A stretch of DNA of 64,000 nucleotides. Origin: Pseudomonas knackmussii B13 (GTDB taxonomy: Bacteria > Pseudomonadota > Gammaproteobacteria > Pseudomonadales > Pseudomonadaceae). A program made the position numbers and the translations under genes. Below the pieces are notes generated by a model. That model saw nothing but the letters and a program-made list of their open reading frames with translations. It was not told the origin of the DNA and searched no databases. The stretch is taken from the NCBI RefSeq assembly GCF_000689415.1, contig NZ_HG322950.1, positions 4,223,501-4,287,500 on the forward strand, read 5' to 3'. How positions within the stretch are numbered: the first letter of the stretch is position 1; every line of letters begins with the position of its first letter. Shown in pieces: positions 7,139 through 15,219 of this stretch.

Positions 7139-7405
7139 TCAGCCCTCTTTGCCCAGCCAGGAAAACGACGCGGCCAGGCGATCGAACAAAATATTGCACA
7201 CCCTCATTGAGCGCCCCATGGAGTTCCATAGTGAGAAACCCAACTGAAACGGCGCATTAACGCCATTTAAACATTCCGACGCCAGGATCGATTTGCCAAT
7301 TTTCGGCGTCTCAGGCAAGATAGTGTTCATTATGTTGAACAGCAAAGTTAAATCCCTCGCCACTTCTCGTCTGGTTTCTCGCGAGCGCCACTGGACCGGC
7401 GACCT
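7139..7405. other. AT-richer intergenic stretch without a recognised gene
   Basis: Base composition drops well below that of neighbours between about 7170 and 7370. A 74-codon open frame on the minus strand (7139-7363) has no recognisable domain and a poor start context, so it is not called. The stretch may be residual DNA from insertion of the RES-Xre module. Confidence 0.4.
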
Positions 7406-7547
7406 CTAGCTCCCTCCCCTTCGGTCATCTTCGTGGGTGACGTTGCGCCCGAGCGTATCGCCGCTTGCGCTGTCACCTCCCGAACCGTCGTTTCGCATCG
7501 CCACGCAGCTGTTTCGCGCGGCACACGCTTGCCCATGGGAGGGCTAG
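7406..7547 (+). promoter_or_regulatory. Structured 5' leader of mdtJI, possible riboswitch
   Basis: CTAGC (7406-7410) and CCTCCC (7413-7418) pair with GCTAG (7543-7547) and GGGAGG (7537-7542), an 11-bp stem with a two-base bulge that buries the Shine-Dalgarno sequence of mdtJ. Inside it GGTGAC (7436-7441) pairs with GTCACC (7472-7477), enclosing GCGC/GCGC (7445-7448, 7467-7470) and GAGCG/CGCTT (7451-7455, 7462-7466). A competing hairpin GTCAT/GTGAC (7424-7428, 7437-7441) would break the inner stem. It does not match the guanidine or yybP-ykoY consensus as I remember them. Confidence 0.55.
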
Positions 7548-7550
7548 ACC

Positions 7551-7910
7551 ATGCGTTCCTGGATTTATCTGTTCGCCGCCATCGGCTTCGAAGTCGCTGG
7601 CACCACCTCGATGAAATTCACCACCGATCTGGCCCCGCTGTATGGCCACCTGCTGATGTTCGCCATGATCGGTCTGTCGTATTACTGCCTGTCGCTGGCC
7701 ATCCAGCGCGTACCGGTCGGCGTCGCCTACGCCCTCTGGGAAGGCATCGGCATCGTGCTGATCACCCTGATCAGCGTGGCCTGGCTGGGCGAAGACCTGG
7801 CCGTTGAGAAGGCCATCGGCCTGGCCGTAATGATCGCCGGCATCCTGCTGATCAAGTCCGGTACTCAAGCCAAGCGAGAGCCGGCTGCAGAGGAGGCCCT
7901 GGCATGCTGA
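7551..7910 (+). CDS. mdtJ: Paired SMR exporter subunit MdtJ
   Basis: A 119-residue small multidrug resistance protein with four membrane helices. It resembles E. coli MdtJ along its length: the conserved Glu of the first helix (FEVAGTTSMK), LSYYCLSLAIQRVPVGVAYALWEGIGI in helices 2-3, and the terminal GILLIKSGT. E. coli MdtJ and MdtI together export spermidine. The reading frame overlaps mdtI by seven bases, so the subunits are coupled. The strong GGGAGG ribosome site lies in a predicted leader stem. The substrate here is inferred. Confidence 0.9.
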   Translation: MRSWIYLFAAIGFEVAGTTSMKFTTDLAPLYGHLLMFAMIGLSYYCLSLAIQRVPVGVAYALWEGIGIVLITLISVAWLGEDLAVEKAIGLAVMIAGILLIKSGTQAKREPAAEEALAC

Positions 7911-8233
7911 ATTTCGACTGGATTCCGTTCGCCTGGCTGGGCCTGGCGATCGTGCTGGAAGTGATCGCCAACCTGCTGCTGAAGTACTCCGATGGCTTCC
8001 GCAAGCGCAGCTACGGCATCCTCTCCATCCTCTGCGTGCTGGCCGCCTTCTCGGCGCTGGCACAGGCGGTGAAGGACATCGAACTGTCGGTGGCCTACGC
8101 CATCTGGGGCGGCTTCGGCATCCTCGCCACCGTGGCCATGGGCTGGGCCCTGTTCGGCCAGCGCCTGGTGTGGCGCGGGTGGTTGGGGTTGGCTCTGCTG
8201 ATACTGGGGATGGGGCTGCTGAAGCTGGCTTGA
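7904..8233 (+). CDS. mdtI: Paired SMR exporter subunit MdtI
   Basis: A 109-residue SMR protein with four membrane helices, the partner of MdtJ. It aligns well with E. coli MdtI: AWLGLAIVLEVIANLLLKYSDGF at the N-terminus, including the key Glu of helix 1, and LSVAYAIWGGFGI in helix 3. Its ATG lies inside the end of mdtJ. A terminator hairpin follows immediately and a REPIN after that. Spermidine export as an obligate heterodimer is the known role of the family. Confidence 0.9.
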   Translation: MLNFDWIPFAWLGLAIVLEVIANLLLKYSDGFRKRSYGILSILCVLAAFSALAQAVKDIELSVAYAIWGGFGILATVAMGWALFGQRLVWRGWLGLALLILGMGLLKLA

Positions 8234-8240
8234 TGGATGA

Positions 8241-8280
8241 AATGAAAACGGGGCCGCCACATGGGCGCCCCGTTTCATTT
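8241..8280. terminator. Bidirectional terminator after mdtI
   Basis: AATGAAAACGGGG (8241-8253) faces CCCCGTTTCATT (8268-8279), a long stem with A and T runs on its outer sides, 8 bases after the mdtI stop. It could serve mdtI on the plus strand and the gab cluster on the minus strand. Confidence 0.75.
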
Positions 8281-8290
8281 GCACAACCCT

Positions 8291-8336
8291 GTAGGAGCGG
8301 GCCATGCCCGCGATCGCGCGCATGGCGCGCTCCTAC
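8291..8336. repeat. REPIN (inverted REP pair)
   Basis: GTAGGAGCGGGCCATGCCCGC and its inverted partner ending GCGCTCCTAC enclose a short centre. It is the same family as six other copies in the window and as those flanking the RAYT gene near 61.5 kb. It lies between the mdtI terminator and the 3' end of gabP. Confidence 0.85.
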
Positions 8337-8350
8337 ACGGGGGCAGCGGC

Positions 8351-9751
8351 TTAATGTTTAGCCACGCTCAGACCCGCTGCGCTCTGCTCACTCCGCGCAC
8401 GCCGACGCGTCACCAGCAGGCCCGAGCAGACGATCAGCACGCTGAGCAGCGCGGTGGCGGTCACTTCGACGCGGTGGTCCGGGCGCAGCAGCATCAGCAA
8501 CAGCACGCCGGCGATGAAGGCGATCACGCCCCAGGTCAGCCAGGGGAACAGCCACATGCGGTACTCGATGGCCTTGCCCTCGGCGACCATGCGCTTGCGC
8601 ATGCGCAGCTGCGACACGGCGATCACCAGGTACACCAGCAGGGCGATGGCGCCGGAGCTGGCCATGAGGAAGCCGAACACCTGCGACGGCACCAGGTAGT
8701 TGGCGACCACGGTGGCGAACGCCGCGGCGGTGGACAGCAGCACCGCGACCACCGGAGTGCCGGCGCGGCTGGTGATGCGTGCGGCTGCCGGTGCGTCACC
8801 ACGGCTGCTCAGCGAATAGAGCATGCGCGAGGCGGTGTAGAGCGAGGAGTTCAGGCAGCTGGTCACCGAGGTCAGCACCACCACGTCGATCAGCGCCTTG
8901 GCGTGCGGCACGCCGAGCACTTCCAGCACTGTCACGTAGGAGCCGTCGGCGGCCAGGCGCGGGTCGGTCCAGGGCACCAGGGCGACGACGATGAAGATCG
9001 ACAGGATGTAGAACAGGCTGATCCGCCAGATCACCGAGTTGGTGGCCTTGGATATCTGCTTGCCGGCGGCATCGGATTCGGCGGCGGCGATGGTCACCAC
9101 TTCCGCGCCGAGGAACGAGAACATGGTGATCAGCATGGCGCTGAGCACCGCGCCGAAGCCGTTGGGCATGAAGCCGCCGTTGTCCCACAGGCGCGACACG
9201 CCGCTTACGCCGGTATTCGGCAGCAGGCCGAGGATGGCGCAGGCGCCGAGGATGATGAAGCAAGTGATCGCGATCACCTTGACCAGCGCCAGCCAGAACT
9301 CGAACTCGCCGTAGTTCTTCACGCTGAACAGGTTGGTCACGGTGAGCAGCAGGGTGATCGCCAGCGACAGCACCCAGATGTCCAGCTGCGGCACCCAGGT
9401 GTTGATGATGGTGGCGGCGATGTTCGCCTCGATCGGGATCACCAGGACCCAGAACCACCAGTACAGCCAGCCGATGGTGTAGCCGGCCCACTTGCCGATG
9501 GCCTGGTCGGCGTAGGTGGAGAAGGAGCCGGTGTCGGGCGACGCCACGGCCATCTCGGCCAGCATGCGCATGACGATCACCACCAGCGCGCCGGCCAGCA
9601 GGTACGCGAGGATCGCGGCCGGGCCGGCCTCGGCGATGGCGCGGCCGGAGCCGACGAAGAGGCCGGCGCCGATCACCCCGGCGATGGACAGCATGGTCAC
9701 ATGCCGCGATTTCAACCCATGGCTCAGGTTGTTCTTGTTGAGCGGTTTCAT
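8351..9751 (-). CDS. gabP: GABA permease GabP
   Basis: A 466-residue APC-superfamily amino acid permease with about 12 membrane helices. The N-terminus has the family pattern LKSRHVTMLSIAGVIGAGLFVGSG, with the GxG substrate loop. The ATG at 9751 is chosen: it has a GGTGAAA ribosome site and begins MKPLNKNN, whereas the longer frame upstream is intergenic. It is last in the glutarate/GABA operon after gabT, which points to GABA (or 5-aminovalerate) uptake rather than another amino acid. Confidence 0.87.
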   Translation of the reverse strand: MKPLNKNNLSHGLKSRHVTMLSIAGVIGAGLFVGSGRAIAEAGPAAILAYLLAGALVVIVMRMLAEMAVASPDTGSFSTYADQAIGKWAGYTIGWLYWWFWVLVIPIEANIAATIINTWVPQLDIWVLSLAITLLLTVTNLFSVKNYGEFEFWLALVKVIAITCFIILGACAILGLLPNTGVSGVSRLWDNGGFMPNGFGAVLSAMLITMFSFLGAEVVTIAAAESDAAGKQISKATNSVIWRISLFYILSIFIVVALVPWTDPRLAADGSYVTVLEVLGVPHAKALIDVVVLTSVTSCLNSSLYTASRMLYSLSSRGDAPAAARITSRAGTPVVAVLLSTAAAFATVVANYLVPSQVFGFLMASSGAIALLVYLVIAVSQLRMRKRMVAEGKAIEYRMWLFPWLTWGVIAFIAGVLLLMLLRPDHRVEVTATALLSVLIVCSGLLVTRRRARSEQSAAGLSVAKH

Positions 9752-9801
9752 GGTTTCACCTTTGTAGAGCAGCATCCTTGCAGCAAAAACGCCCTCGCCC
9801 A

Positions 9802-9819
9802 CCCGTGAGCGCTCACGGG
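9802..9819. repeat. Perfect 18-bp palindrome between gabT and gabP
   Basis: CCCGTGAGCGCTCACGGG is perfectly self-complementary and sits in the 116-base gap between gabT and gabP. It could be an operator, or as RNA a hairpin that lowers gabP expression relative to gabDT. No T-run follows it on either strand, so a simple terminator is less likely. Confidence 0.5.
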
Positions 9820-9867
9820 CAGGGAGGGATTCAACGTGGGGTCTTGCCGGGTGGAATCGACGGACCG

Positions 9868-11142
9868 TCAGGCCAGTTCGTCGAAGCACTCGGCGATGAT
9901 CGACAGGCCGCGCTGCAGGTCGGCGTCGCTGACGGTCAGCGGCACCAGGATGCGCAGCACGTTGTAGTAGGTACCGCAGGACAGCAGGATCAGGCCCTTG
10001 TCGCGGGCCTTGGCGACGATCTTGGCGGTCAGCTCGGCGGCCGGGGTCTGGCCGTCGGCTTCGAACAGCTCCACCGCGACCATGGCACCGAGAGTACGCA
10101 CGTCGCCAACGCAGCTGTGCTTCTCGCCGATCTGGCGCAGGCCGGCGCCCAGCATTTCACCGACAGCCTTGGCGCGATCCAGCAGGTTCTCCTGCTCGAA
10201 GGCTTCGATCACGGCGAGCCCGGCGACGCAGGACAGCGGGTTGCCGGCGTAGGTGCCGCCCAGGCCGCCCGGGGCCACAGCGTCCATCAGCTCGGCCTTG
10301 CCGGCCACACCGGCCAGCGGGAAGCCGCCGGCGATGGACTTGGCGAAGGTGGTCAGGTCGGCGGCGACGCCCATCTGCTCCATGGCGAAGAAGGTGCCGG
10401 TGCGGCCGGCGCCGGTCTGCACTTCGTCGGCGATCAGGACGATGCCGTGCTCGTCGCACAGGGCGCGCAGGCGCTGCATGAAGTCCTTCGGCGCCGGGTT
10501 GAAGCCGCCCTCGCCCTGCACCGGCTCGAGGATGATCGCGGCGATGTCGCGCGGCTGCGCATCGTTCTTGAAGATGCGCTCGATGCTGGCGATGGCGTCG
10601 TCCACCGACACGCCGTGCAGCGCATTCGGGTACTGGGCGCGGAAGATGCCGCCCGGCATCAGGCCCATGCCCGCGGCGTACGGCACCACCTTGCCGGTCA
10701 GGCTCAGGGTGTAGTGGGTGCGGCCGTGGTAGGCGCCGGTGAAGGCGATCACGCCGGTGCGGCCGGTGGCGGCGCGGGCGATCTTGATGGCGTTTTCAAC
10801 GGCTTCGGCGCCGGTGGTCACCAGCAGGGTCTTCTTCTCGAAGTTGCCCGGGACCAGGCCGTTGATCTTCTCGGCCAGGGCCACGTAGGGCTCGTAGCCG
10901 AAGACGTGGAAGCAGGTGTGGGTCAGCTTGGCCATCTGCTCCTGCACGGCGGCCATGATCTTCGGATGCAGGTGGCCGGTGTTCAGCACGGCGATGCCGC
11001 CGGCGAAGTCCAGGTACTCGCGGCCCTCGACGTCCCACACGGTGGCGTTCTCGGCGCGTTCGGCATAGATCTGGTGGATCTGGCCGACACCGCGCGGGAT
11101 GGCGGCCATGCGGCGTTGTTGCAGGCTCTGGTTGGTGTTCAT
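9868..11142 (-). CDS. gabT: 4-aminobutyrate (5-aminovalerate) aminotransferase GabT
   Basis: A 424-residue class III PLP aminotransferase of normal GabT length. Visible marks: TTGAEAVENAIKIAR, the GAYHGRTHYTLSLTGK loop, EPVQGEGGF, ADEVQTGAGRTG with the PLP-contacting Asp, and the Schiff-base Lys in TTFAKSIAGGFPL. The ATG at 11142 follows AGGAGCG. It converts GABA to succinate semialdehyde, and in this cluster probably also 5-aminovalerate to glutarate semialdehyde. GabD is 38 bases upstream. Confidence 0.95.
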   Translation of the reverse strand: MNTNQSLQQRRMAAIPRGVGQIHQIYAERAENATVWDVEGREYLDFAGGIAVLNTGHLHPKIMAAVQEQMAKLTHTCFHVFGYEPYVALAEKINGLVPGNFEKKTLLVTTGAEAVENAIKIARAATGRTGVIAFTGAYHGRTHYTLSLTGKVVPYAAGMGLMPGGIFRAQYPNALHGVSVDDAIASIERIFKNDAQPRDIAAIILEPVQGEGGFNPAPKDFMQRLRALCDEHGIVLIADEVQTGAGRTGTFFAMEQMGVAADLTTFAKSIAGGFPLAGVAGKAELMDAVAPGGLGGTYAGNPLSCVAGLAVIEAFEQENLLDRAKAVGEMLGAGLRQIGEKHSCVGDVRTLGAMVAVELFEADGQTPAAELTAKIVAKARDKGLILLSCGTYYNVLRILVPLTVSDADLQRGLSIIAECFDELA

Positions 11143-11180
11143 GTTCGCTCCTGATGACGCTTGATGAATGACCGCCGTGG

Positions 11181-12629
11181 TTACACGCCGATGCACAGGT
11201 ATTTGATTTCGAGGTAGTCCTCGATGCCGTACTTGGAGCCTTCGCGGCCCAGGCCCGAGGCCTTGATGCCGCCGAAGGGAGCGACCTCGTTGGAGATGAT
11301 CCCGGTGTTGATGCCGACGATGCCGTACTCCAGCGCCTCGCCGACGCGGAACACGCGGCCCAGGTCGCGGGCGTAGAAGTAGGCGGCCAGGCCGTACTCG
11401 GTGTCGTTGGAAAGCTCGATCACTTCGGCCTCGTCCTTGAAGCGGAACACCGGCGCCAGCGGGCCGAAGGTCTCGTCCTTGGAGACCAGGGCGTTCTTCG
11501 GCACGTCGACCAGGATGGTCGGCTCGAAGAAGGTGCCGCCCAGGGCGTGCGGCTTGCCGCCGGCGACGACTTTGGCGCCCTTGGCGACGGCGTCCTCGAT
11601 GTGCTCCTGGACCTTGGCCACGGCCTTGGCGTCGATCAGCGGACCGGTGGTCACGCCTGCTTCCAGGCCGTTGCCCAGGCTCAGGCGCGCCACGGCGGCT
11701 TTCAGCTTGTCGACGAAGGCGTCGTACACGCCGTCCTGCACATACAGGCGGTTGGCGCACACGCAGGTCTGGCCGTTGTTGCGGAACTTGGAGATCAGCG
11801 CGCCATCGACGGCGGCGTCGAGGTCGGCGTCATCGAAGACGATGAAGGGCGCGTTGCCGCCCAGCTCCAGCGAGACCTTCTTGATGTCCTTGGCGCACTC
11901 GACCATCAGCTGGCGGCCGATTTCGGTCGAGCCGGTGAAGGTCAGCTTGCGCACGATGGGGTTGCCGGTCAGCTCGCCGCCGACGGCGCCGGCGCTGCCG
12001 GTGACCACGCTGAACACGCCTTTCGGGATGCCCGCGCGCTCGGCCAGCTCGGCCAGGGCCAGGGCGGAATACGGGGTCTGCGAAGCGGGCTTGAGGACCA
12101 TGGTGCAGCCAGCGGCCAGGGCCGGGCCGGCCTTGCGGGTGATCATCGCCGAGGGGAAGTTCCACGGGGTGATCGCCGCGGTCACGCCGATCGGCTGCTT
12201 GATCACCATCAGGCGCTTGTCCGGCTGGTGGCCGGGAATCATGTCGCCGTAGACGCGCTTGGCTTCCTCGCCGAACCACTCGAGGAACGAAGCGGCGTAG
12301 GCGATCTCGCCCTTGGCTTCGGCCAGCGGCTTGCCCTGCTCGAGGGTCATCAGGCGGGCCAGGTCGTCCTGGTTCTGCATCATCAGCTCAAACCAGCGGC
12401 GCAGCTTGTTGGCGCGCTCCTTGGCGGTCAGCGCGCGCCAGGCCGGCAGGGCTCGGTCGGCGGCTTCGATGGCGCGGCGGGTTTCGGCGGCGCCCATCTT
12501 CGGCACGCTGCCGATGTGCTCGCCGGTGGCGGGATTGGTCACCGCGAGGGTCTGGCCGTTGTCGGCATCCACCCAGGCGCCATCGATGTACGCCTGTTGG
12601 CGGAACAGGCTGGAGTCTTTGAGTTGCAC
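11181..12629 (-). CDS. gabD: Succinate (glutarate) semialdehyde dehydrogenase GabD
   Basis: A 482-residue NAD(P)+ aldehyde dehydrogenase. It has the ITPWNFPSAMITRKAGPALAAG cofactor region, GSTEIGRQLM, the general base Glu in SLELGGNAPFIVF, and the nucleophile Cys in NNGQTCVCANR. The length matches E. coli GabD. It lies between lhgO and gabT, so it handles the semialdehyde produced by GabT, yielding succinate or glutarate. The glutarate then feeds GlaH. Confidence 0.95.
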   Translation of the reverse strand: MQLKDSSLFRQQAYIDGAWVDADNGQTLAVTNPATGEHIGSVPKMGAAETRRAIEAADRALPAWRALTAKERANKLRRWFELMMQNQDDLARLMTLEQGKPLAEAKGEIAYAASFLEWFGEEAKRVYGDMIPGHQPDKRLMVIKQPIGVTAAITPWNFPSAMITRKAGPALAAGCTMVLKPASQTPYSALALAELAERAGIPKGVFSVVTGSAGAVGGELTGNPIVRKLTFTGSTEIGRQLMVECAKDIKKVSLELGGNAPFIVFDDADLDAAVDGALISKFRNNGQTCVCANRLYVQDGVYDAFVDKLKAAVARLSLGNGLEAGVTTGPLIDAKAVAKVQEHIEDAVAKGAKVVAGGKPHALGGTFFEPTILVDVPKNALVSKDETFGPLAPVFRFKDEAEVIELSNDTEYGLAAYFYARDLGRVFRVGEALEYGIVGINTGIISNEVAPFGGIKASGLGREGSKYGIEDYLEIKYLCIGV

Positions 12630-12675
12630 GCGTTTTTCCTCGTTATAGGTGTCGAGGTTTCAGGTGTCGGGCGGC

Positions 12676-13932
12676 TCAGCCGGCTGCCCGCAGGTTGTTC
12701 GGGGTCACGGCCTTGACGAAGTTGCCGCCCTGGGCGGCGACCTGCTCGCGGACCTTCTCGACGATGTAGGCGCCGATCGGGATGGCCGAGGTGGCCGCGG
12801 GCGACGGGGCGTTGCAGACGTTGACGCTGCGCTTGGTGTTCACGAAGAGGAAGTCGTCGATCAGCTTGCCGTCGCGCGAAACGGCCTGGGCACGGACGCC
12901 GGCCGGGTAGTCGGTGAGGTCGGCCTTGACGATGCTCGGGCAGTACTTCTGCACTTCCTTCAGGTAGCCGCCCTTGAACAGCGAGTTCTTCATCTCGATC
13001 AGGCCGGGGCGCAGGTTCTTCGCCAGCACCTTGAGGATGCCCGGGGTGGTCAGGGTCTCGAACATGTCGGAGAGGCTGATGTCGCGCTTGCGGTAGCCCT
13101 CGCGCTTCATCGCCAGCACGGCGTTCGGGCCGACGGTGACGGTGCCGTCGATCATGCGGGTCAGGTGCACGCCGAGGAACGGCATGGACGGATCCGGGAT
13201 CGGGTAGATCAGGTGGTTGACGATCTGGTTGTGCTGCTTGGGCAGCAGGTAGTACTCGCCGCGGAACGGGCAGATGATGAATTCGGGCTGCAGGCCCAGC
13301 ATGCGCACGATGCGGTCGGCCATCAGGCCCGAGCAGGTGACCAGGTAGCGGCCGCGGAAGGCGTTGTCAGTGGTGTGCACCACCACTTCATCGGCACGCT
13401 CGTCGAGGCCGACGACTTCGGCGTTGTAGCGGATCTCGCCGCCGGCGGCCTGGAACTCGCGGCCCATGGCGGCGGTGACTTCGGCGTAGCTGACGATGCC
13501 GCTGGAGGGCACGAAGATACCGCCCATGCCGACGATGTTCGGCTCGCGCTCGCGCAGCTCGCCGGCGCTCAGCCAGTAGCGCTCCAGGCCGTTGGCCGCG
13601 GTGCGCTCCCAGAGCGCGCCCATGCGCTGCATTTCCAGTTCGTTGGTGGCCACCAGCAGCTTGCCGCACTCGTCGTAGCGGATGCCGTGCTTGTCGCAGA
13701 AGGCCTTGGTGGCCTTGTTGCCGGCCAGGCAGAACTTCGCCTTGAGGCTGCCGGGGGTGTAGTAGACGCCGGCGTGGATCACGCCGCTGTTGTGCCCGGT
13801 CTGGTGGCGGGCCGGGCCGGATTCCTTCTCCAGCAGGAGGATCTTCGCGTCCGGGTAGACCTGGGTGAGTTGCATCGCGGTGGACATGCCGACGATGCCG
13901 CCGCCGATGATGATGAAATCGTACACAGCCAT
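12676..13932 (-). CDS. lhgO: L-2-hydroxyglutarate oxidase/dehydrogenase LhgO
   Basis: A 418-residue FAD-dependent oxidoreductase. The N-terminus has the Rossmann motif FIIIGGGIVGMSTAMQL, followed by LLLEKESGPARHQTGHNSGVIHAG-type sequence that is diagnostic for L-2-hydroxyglutarate oxidases. The ATG at 13932 (MAVYDF) is chosen because it starts right at the Rossmann fold; the longer frame adds 16 unlikely residues. It oxidises the L-2-hydroxyglutarate made by GlaH to 2-oxoglutarate, probably with electrons passed to the quinone pool. It lies between glaH and gabD. Confidence 0.94.
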   Translation of the reverse strand: MAVYDFIIIGGGIVGMSTAMQLTQVYPDAKILLLEKESGPARHQTGHNSGVIHAGVYYTPGSLKAKFCLAGNKATKAFCDKHGIRYDECGKLLVATNELEMQRMGALWERTAANGLERYWLSAGELREREPNIVGMGGIFVPSSGIVSYAEVTAAMGREFQAAGGEIRYNAEVVGLDERADEVVVHTTDNAFRGRYLVTCSGLMADRIVRMLGLQPEFIICPFRGEYYLLPKQHNQIVNHLIYPIPDPSMPFLGVHLTRMIDGTVTVGPNAVLAMKREGYRKRDISLSDMFETLTTPGILKVLAKNLRPGLIEMKNSLFKGGYLKEVQKYCPSIVKADLTDYPAGVRAQAVSRDGKLIDDFLFVNTKRSVNVCNAPSPAATSAIPIGAYIVEKVREQVAAQGGNFVKAVTPNNLRAAG

Positions 13933-14047
13933 TACCTCGCGCACTGGCTCAGCTGAAAAAGAACCGCAGGAGCGAGCCACTAGCGAAGACCGTGCGCGGA
14001 CCTTCGCGAGCCAGCTCGCCCCTACGGCAAGGGTGACGCTGTCGAAA

Positions 14048-15025
14048 TTACTGGCCGCGCTGGTACAGCGGCTTCTGGTAGGCGATGTAGCCGCGCTGGC
14101 GCATCAGTTCGCGGCGCAGGCCCTCGTGCGGGGTGAAGCGGTCGCGGCCGTGCAGCCAGAACAGGTTGTTGATCAGCAGGAAGCAGCCCTGCGGCACCGG
14201 CACCGAAAGCTTGGCCGGGCTGCCTTCCAGGGACTCGGACAGGGCGTTCAGCCAGATGCCTTCCTCGAAGTCCTTCGGCTGCACGAACTGGTCGATGTAG
14301 CGCATGGTCGGGCGACCTTCGGCGTCGGTATCGAACACCGCGTGGAACACGTCCTCGCTGACCTTCTTGCTCGGCGGCGCGGTCCAGCGCATCTCGCGGC
14401 GGGCCAGCGGGTGGCGGAAGAACTCTTCGCACTCGGCCCAGTCGTCCAGGTGCAGCAGCAGGGAGTTGCCGCCCTCCATGTTCTTTTCTTCGATCTTCAT
14501 CATCAGCACGTAGTCGGTGATCTGATTCACGAAGGTGCCGTCGTTGTGCAGCTCCATGACGCGATGCGGCTGGCGCAGGTAGCTGTCGGAGTTGTCGGTG
14601 TTGAGCACCACGAAGCGGGCGTAGAACTGGCCGCTCATGGCGTCGTAGTTGGAACGGCCGATCAGGTGCGCGACGGCGGTGGAGAACTTGACCATGTCCT
14701 CGGCCTGGGCCGCGTCATCCAGCCCTTCGGGCTTGATCAGCATGCCGCCGGTGCCACGGTCGAGGATGGTGTTCAGCACCACCGGACGCAGGGTGCCTTC
14801 GCACAGCTCGTCGAGGATCTGGGCGATGCGGAAGCGCAGGAACGACTTGTACTCCAGGGCCTGTACCGGCCACTGGGCCACGGCCTTGACGAAGGCCTCC
14901 ACGGTGTCGCGGGCGAAGGTCAGCTCGAGCAGGCGCGGCGACTGCGCCGACGGCGCTACCGAGAAGCCGCGGGTCTCCAGCGGCAGGGGCATGACGAGGT
15001 CCTGGATGGAGGTGAAGGCGTTCAT
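14048..15025 (-). CDS. glaH: Glutarate 2-hydroxylase GlaH (CsiD)
   Basis: A 325-residue Fe(II)/2-oxoglutarate dioxygenase, the same length as E. coli GlaH/CsiD. The iron ligands fall at the numbers known from E. coli: His160 and Asp162 in ELHNDGTF, and His292 in FWLHGRDRF. The 2-oxoglutarate-binding Arg would lie a little further on, in GLRRELMRQRG. It hydroxylates glutarate to L-2-hydroxyglutarate, coupling to LhgO next in the operon. It is the first gene of the cluster; two GlaR-type sites and the divergent regulator lie upstream. Confidence 0.95.
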   Translation of the reverse strand: MNAFTSIQDLVMPLPLETRGFSVAPSAQSPRLLELTFARDTVEAFVKAVAQWPVQALEYKSFLRFRIAQILDELCEGTLRPVVLNTILDRGTGGMLIKPEGLDDAAQAEDMVKFSTAVAHLIGRSNYDAMSGQFYARFVVLNTDNSDSYLRQPHRVMELHNDGTFVNQITDYVLMMKIEEKNMEGGNSLLLHLDDWAECEEFFRHPLARREMRWTAPPSKKVSEDVFHAVFDTDAEGRPTMRYIDQFVQPKDFEEGIWLNALSESLEGSPAKLSVPVPQGCFLLINNLFWLHGRDRFTPHEGLRRELMRQRGYIAYQKPLYQRGQ

Positions 15026-15109
15026 GGCGATGTCCTGGCAAAGATGGGTTGGCGCCGTCCGGCAATGACCTGGATCAGGCGGGCAGGATCAAAATATCGC
15101 CACAAATCC

Positions 15110-15126
15110 AAAATGTCTACATTTTT
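15110..15126. promoter_or_regulatory. Putative GlaR operator 1
   Basis: AAAATGTCTACATTTT (15110-15125) is a perfect palindrome, and ATGT-N6-TTTT (15113-15126) fits the second type of GlaR/CsiR site I recall from E. coli. It lies 85 bases upstream of the glaH start, in the glaH-glaR intergenic region. Confidence 0.55.
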
Positions 15127-15150
15127 CTAAATCACAGACAAAGCAGTGCC

Positions 15151-15164
15151 TTGTCTATTGTTTT
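15151..15164. promoter_or_regulatory. Putative GlaR operator 2
   Basis: TTGT-CTATTG-TTTT matches the TTGT-N6-TTTT pattern recalled for the primary E. coli GlaR sites. It lies 38 bases after operator 1 and 56 bases before the regulator start, so it could control both directions. Confidence 0.55.
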
Positions 15165-15219
15165 TCGTCCATACGACATTTGGGTATGATCGCCAGCTAA
15201 ACCCTTGCAGGAGCTGGAT

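Noticed and set aside
7139..7363. 74-codon open frame on the minus strand in the AT-richer stretch
   Set aside because: No recognisable domain, weak start context and composition that simply reflects the low-GC region.
7421..7480. Guanidine riboswitch before the SMR genes
   Set aside because: An ACG near 7440 suggested a mini-ykkC loop, but the two ACGR tetraloop hairpins of guanidine-II are not present and the other guanidine consensus patterns do not fit.
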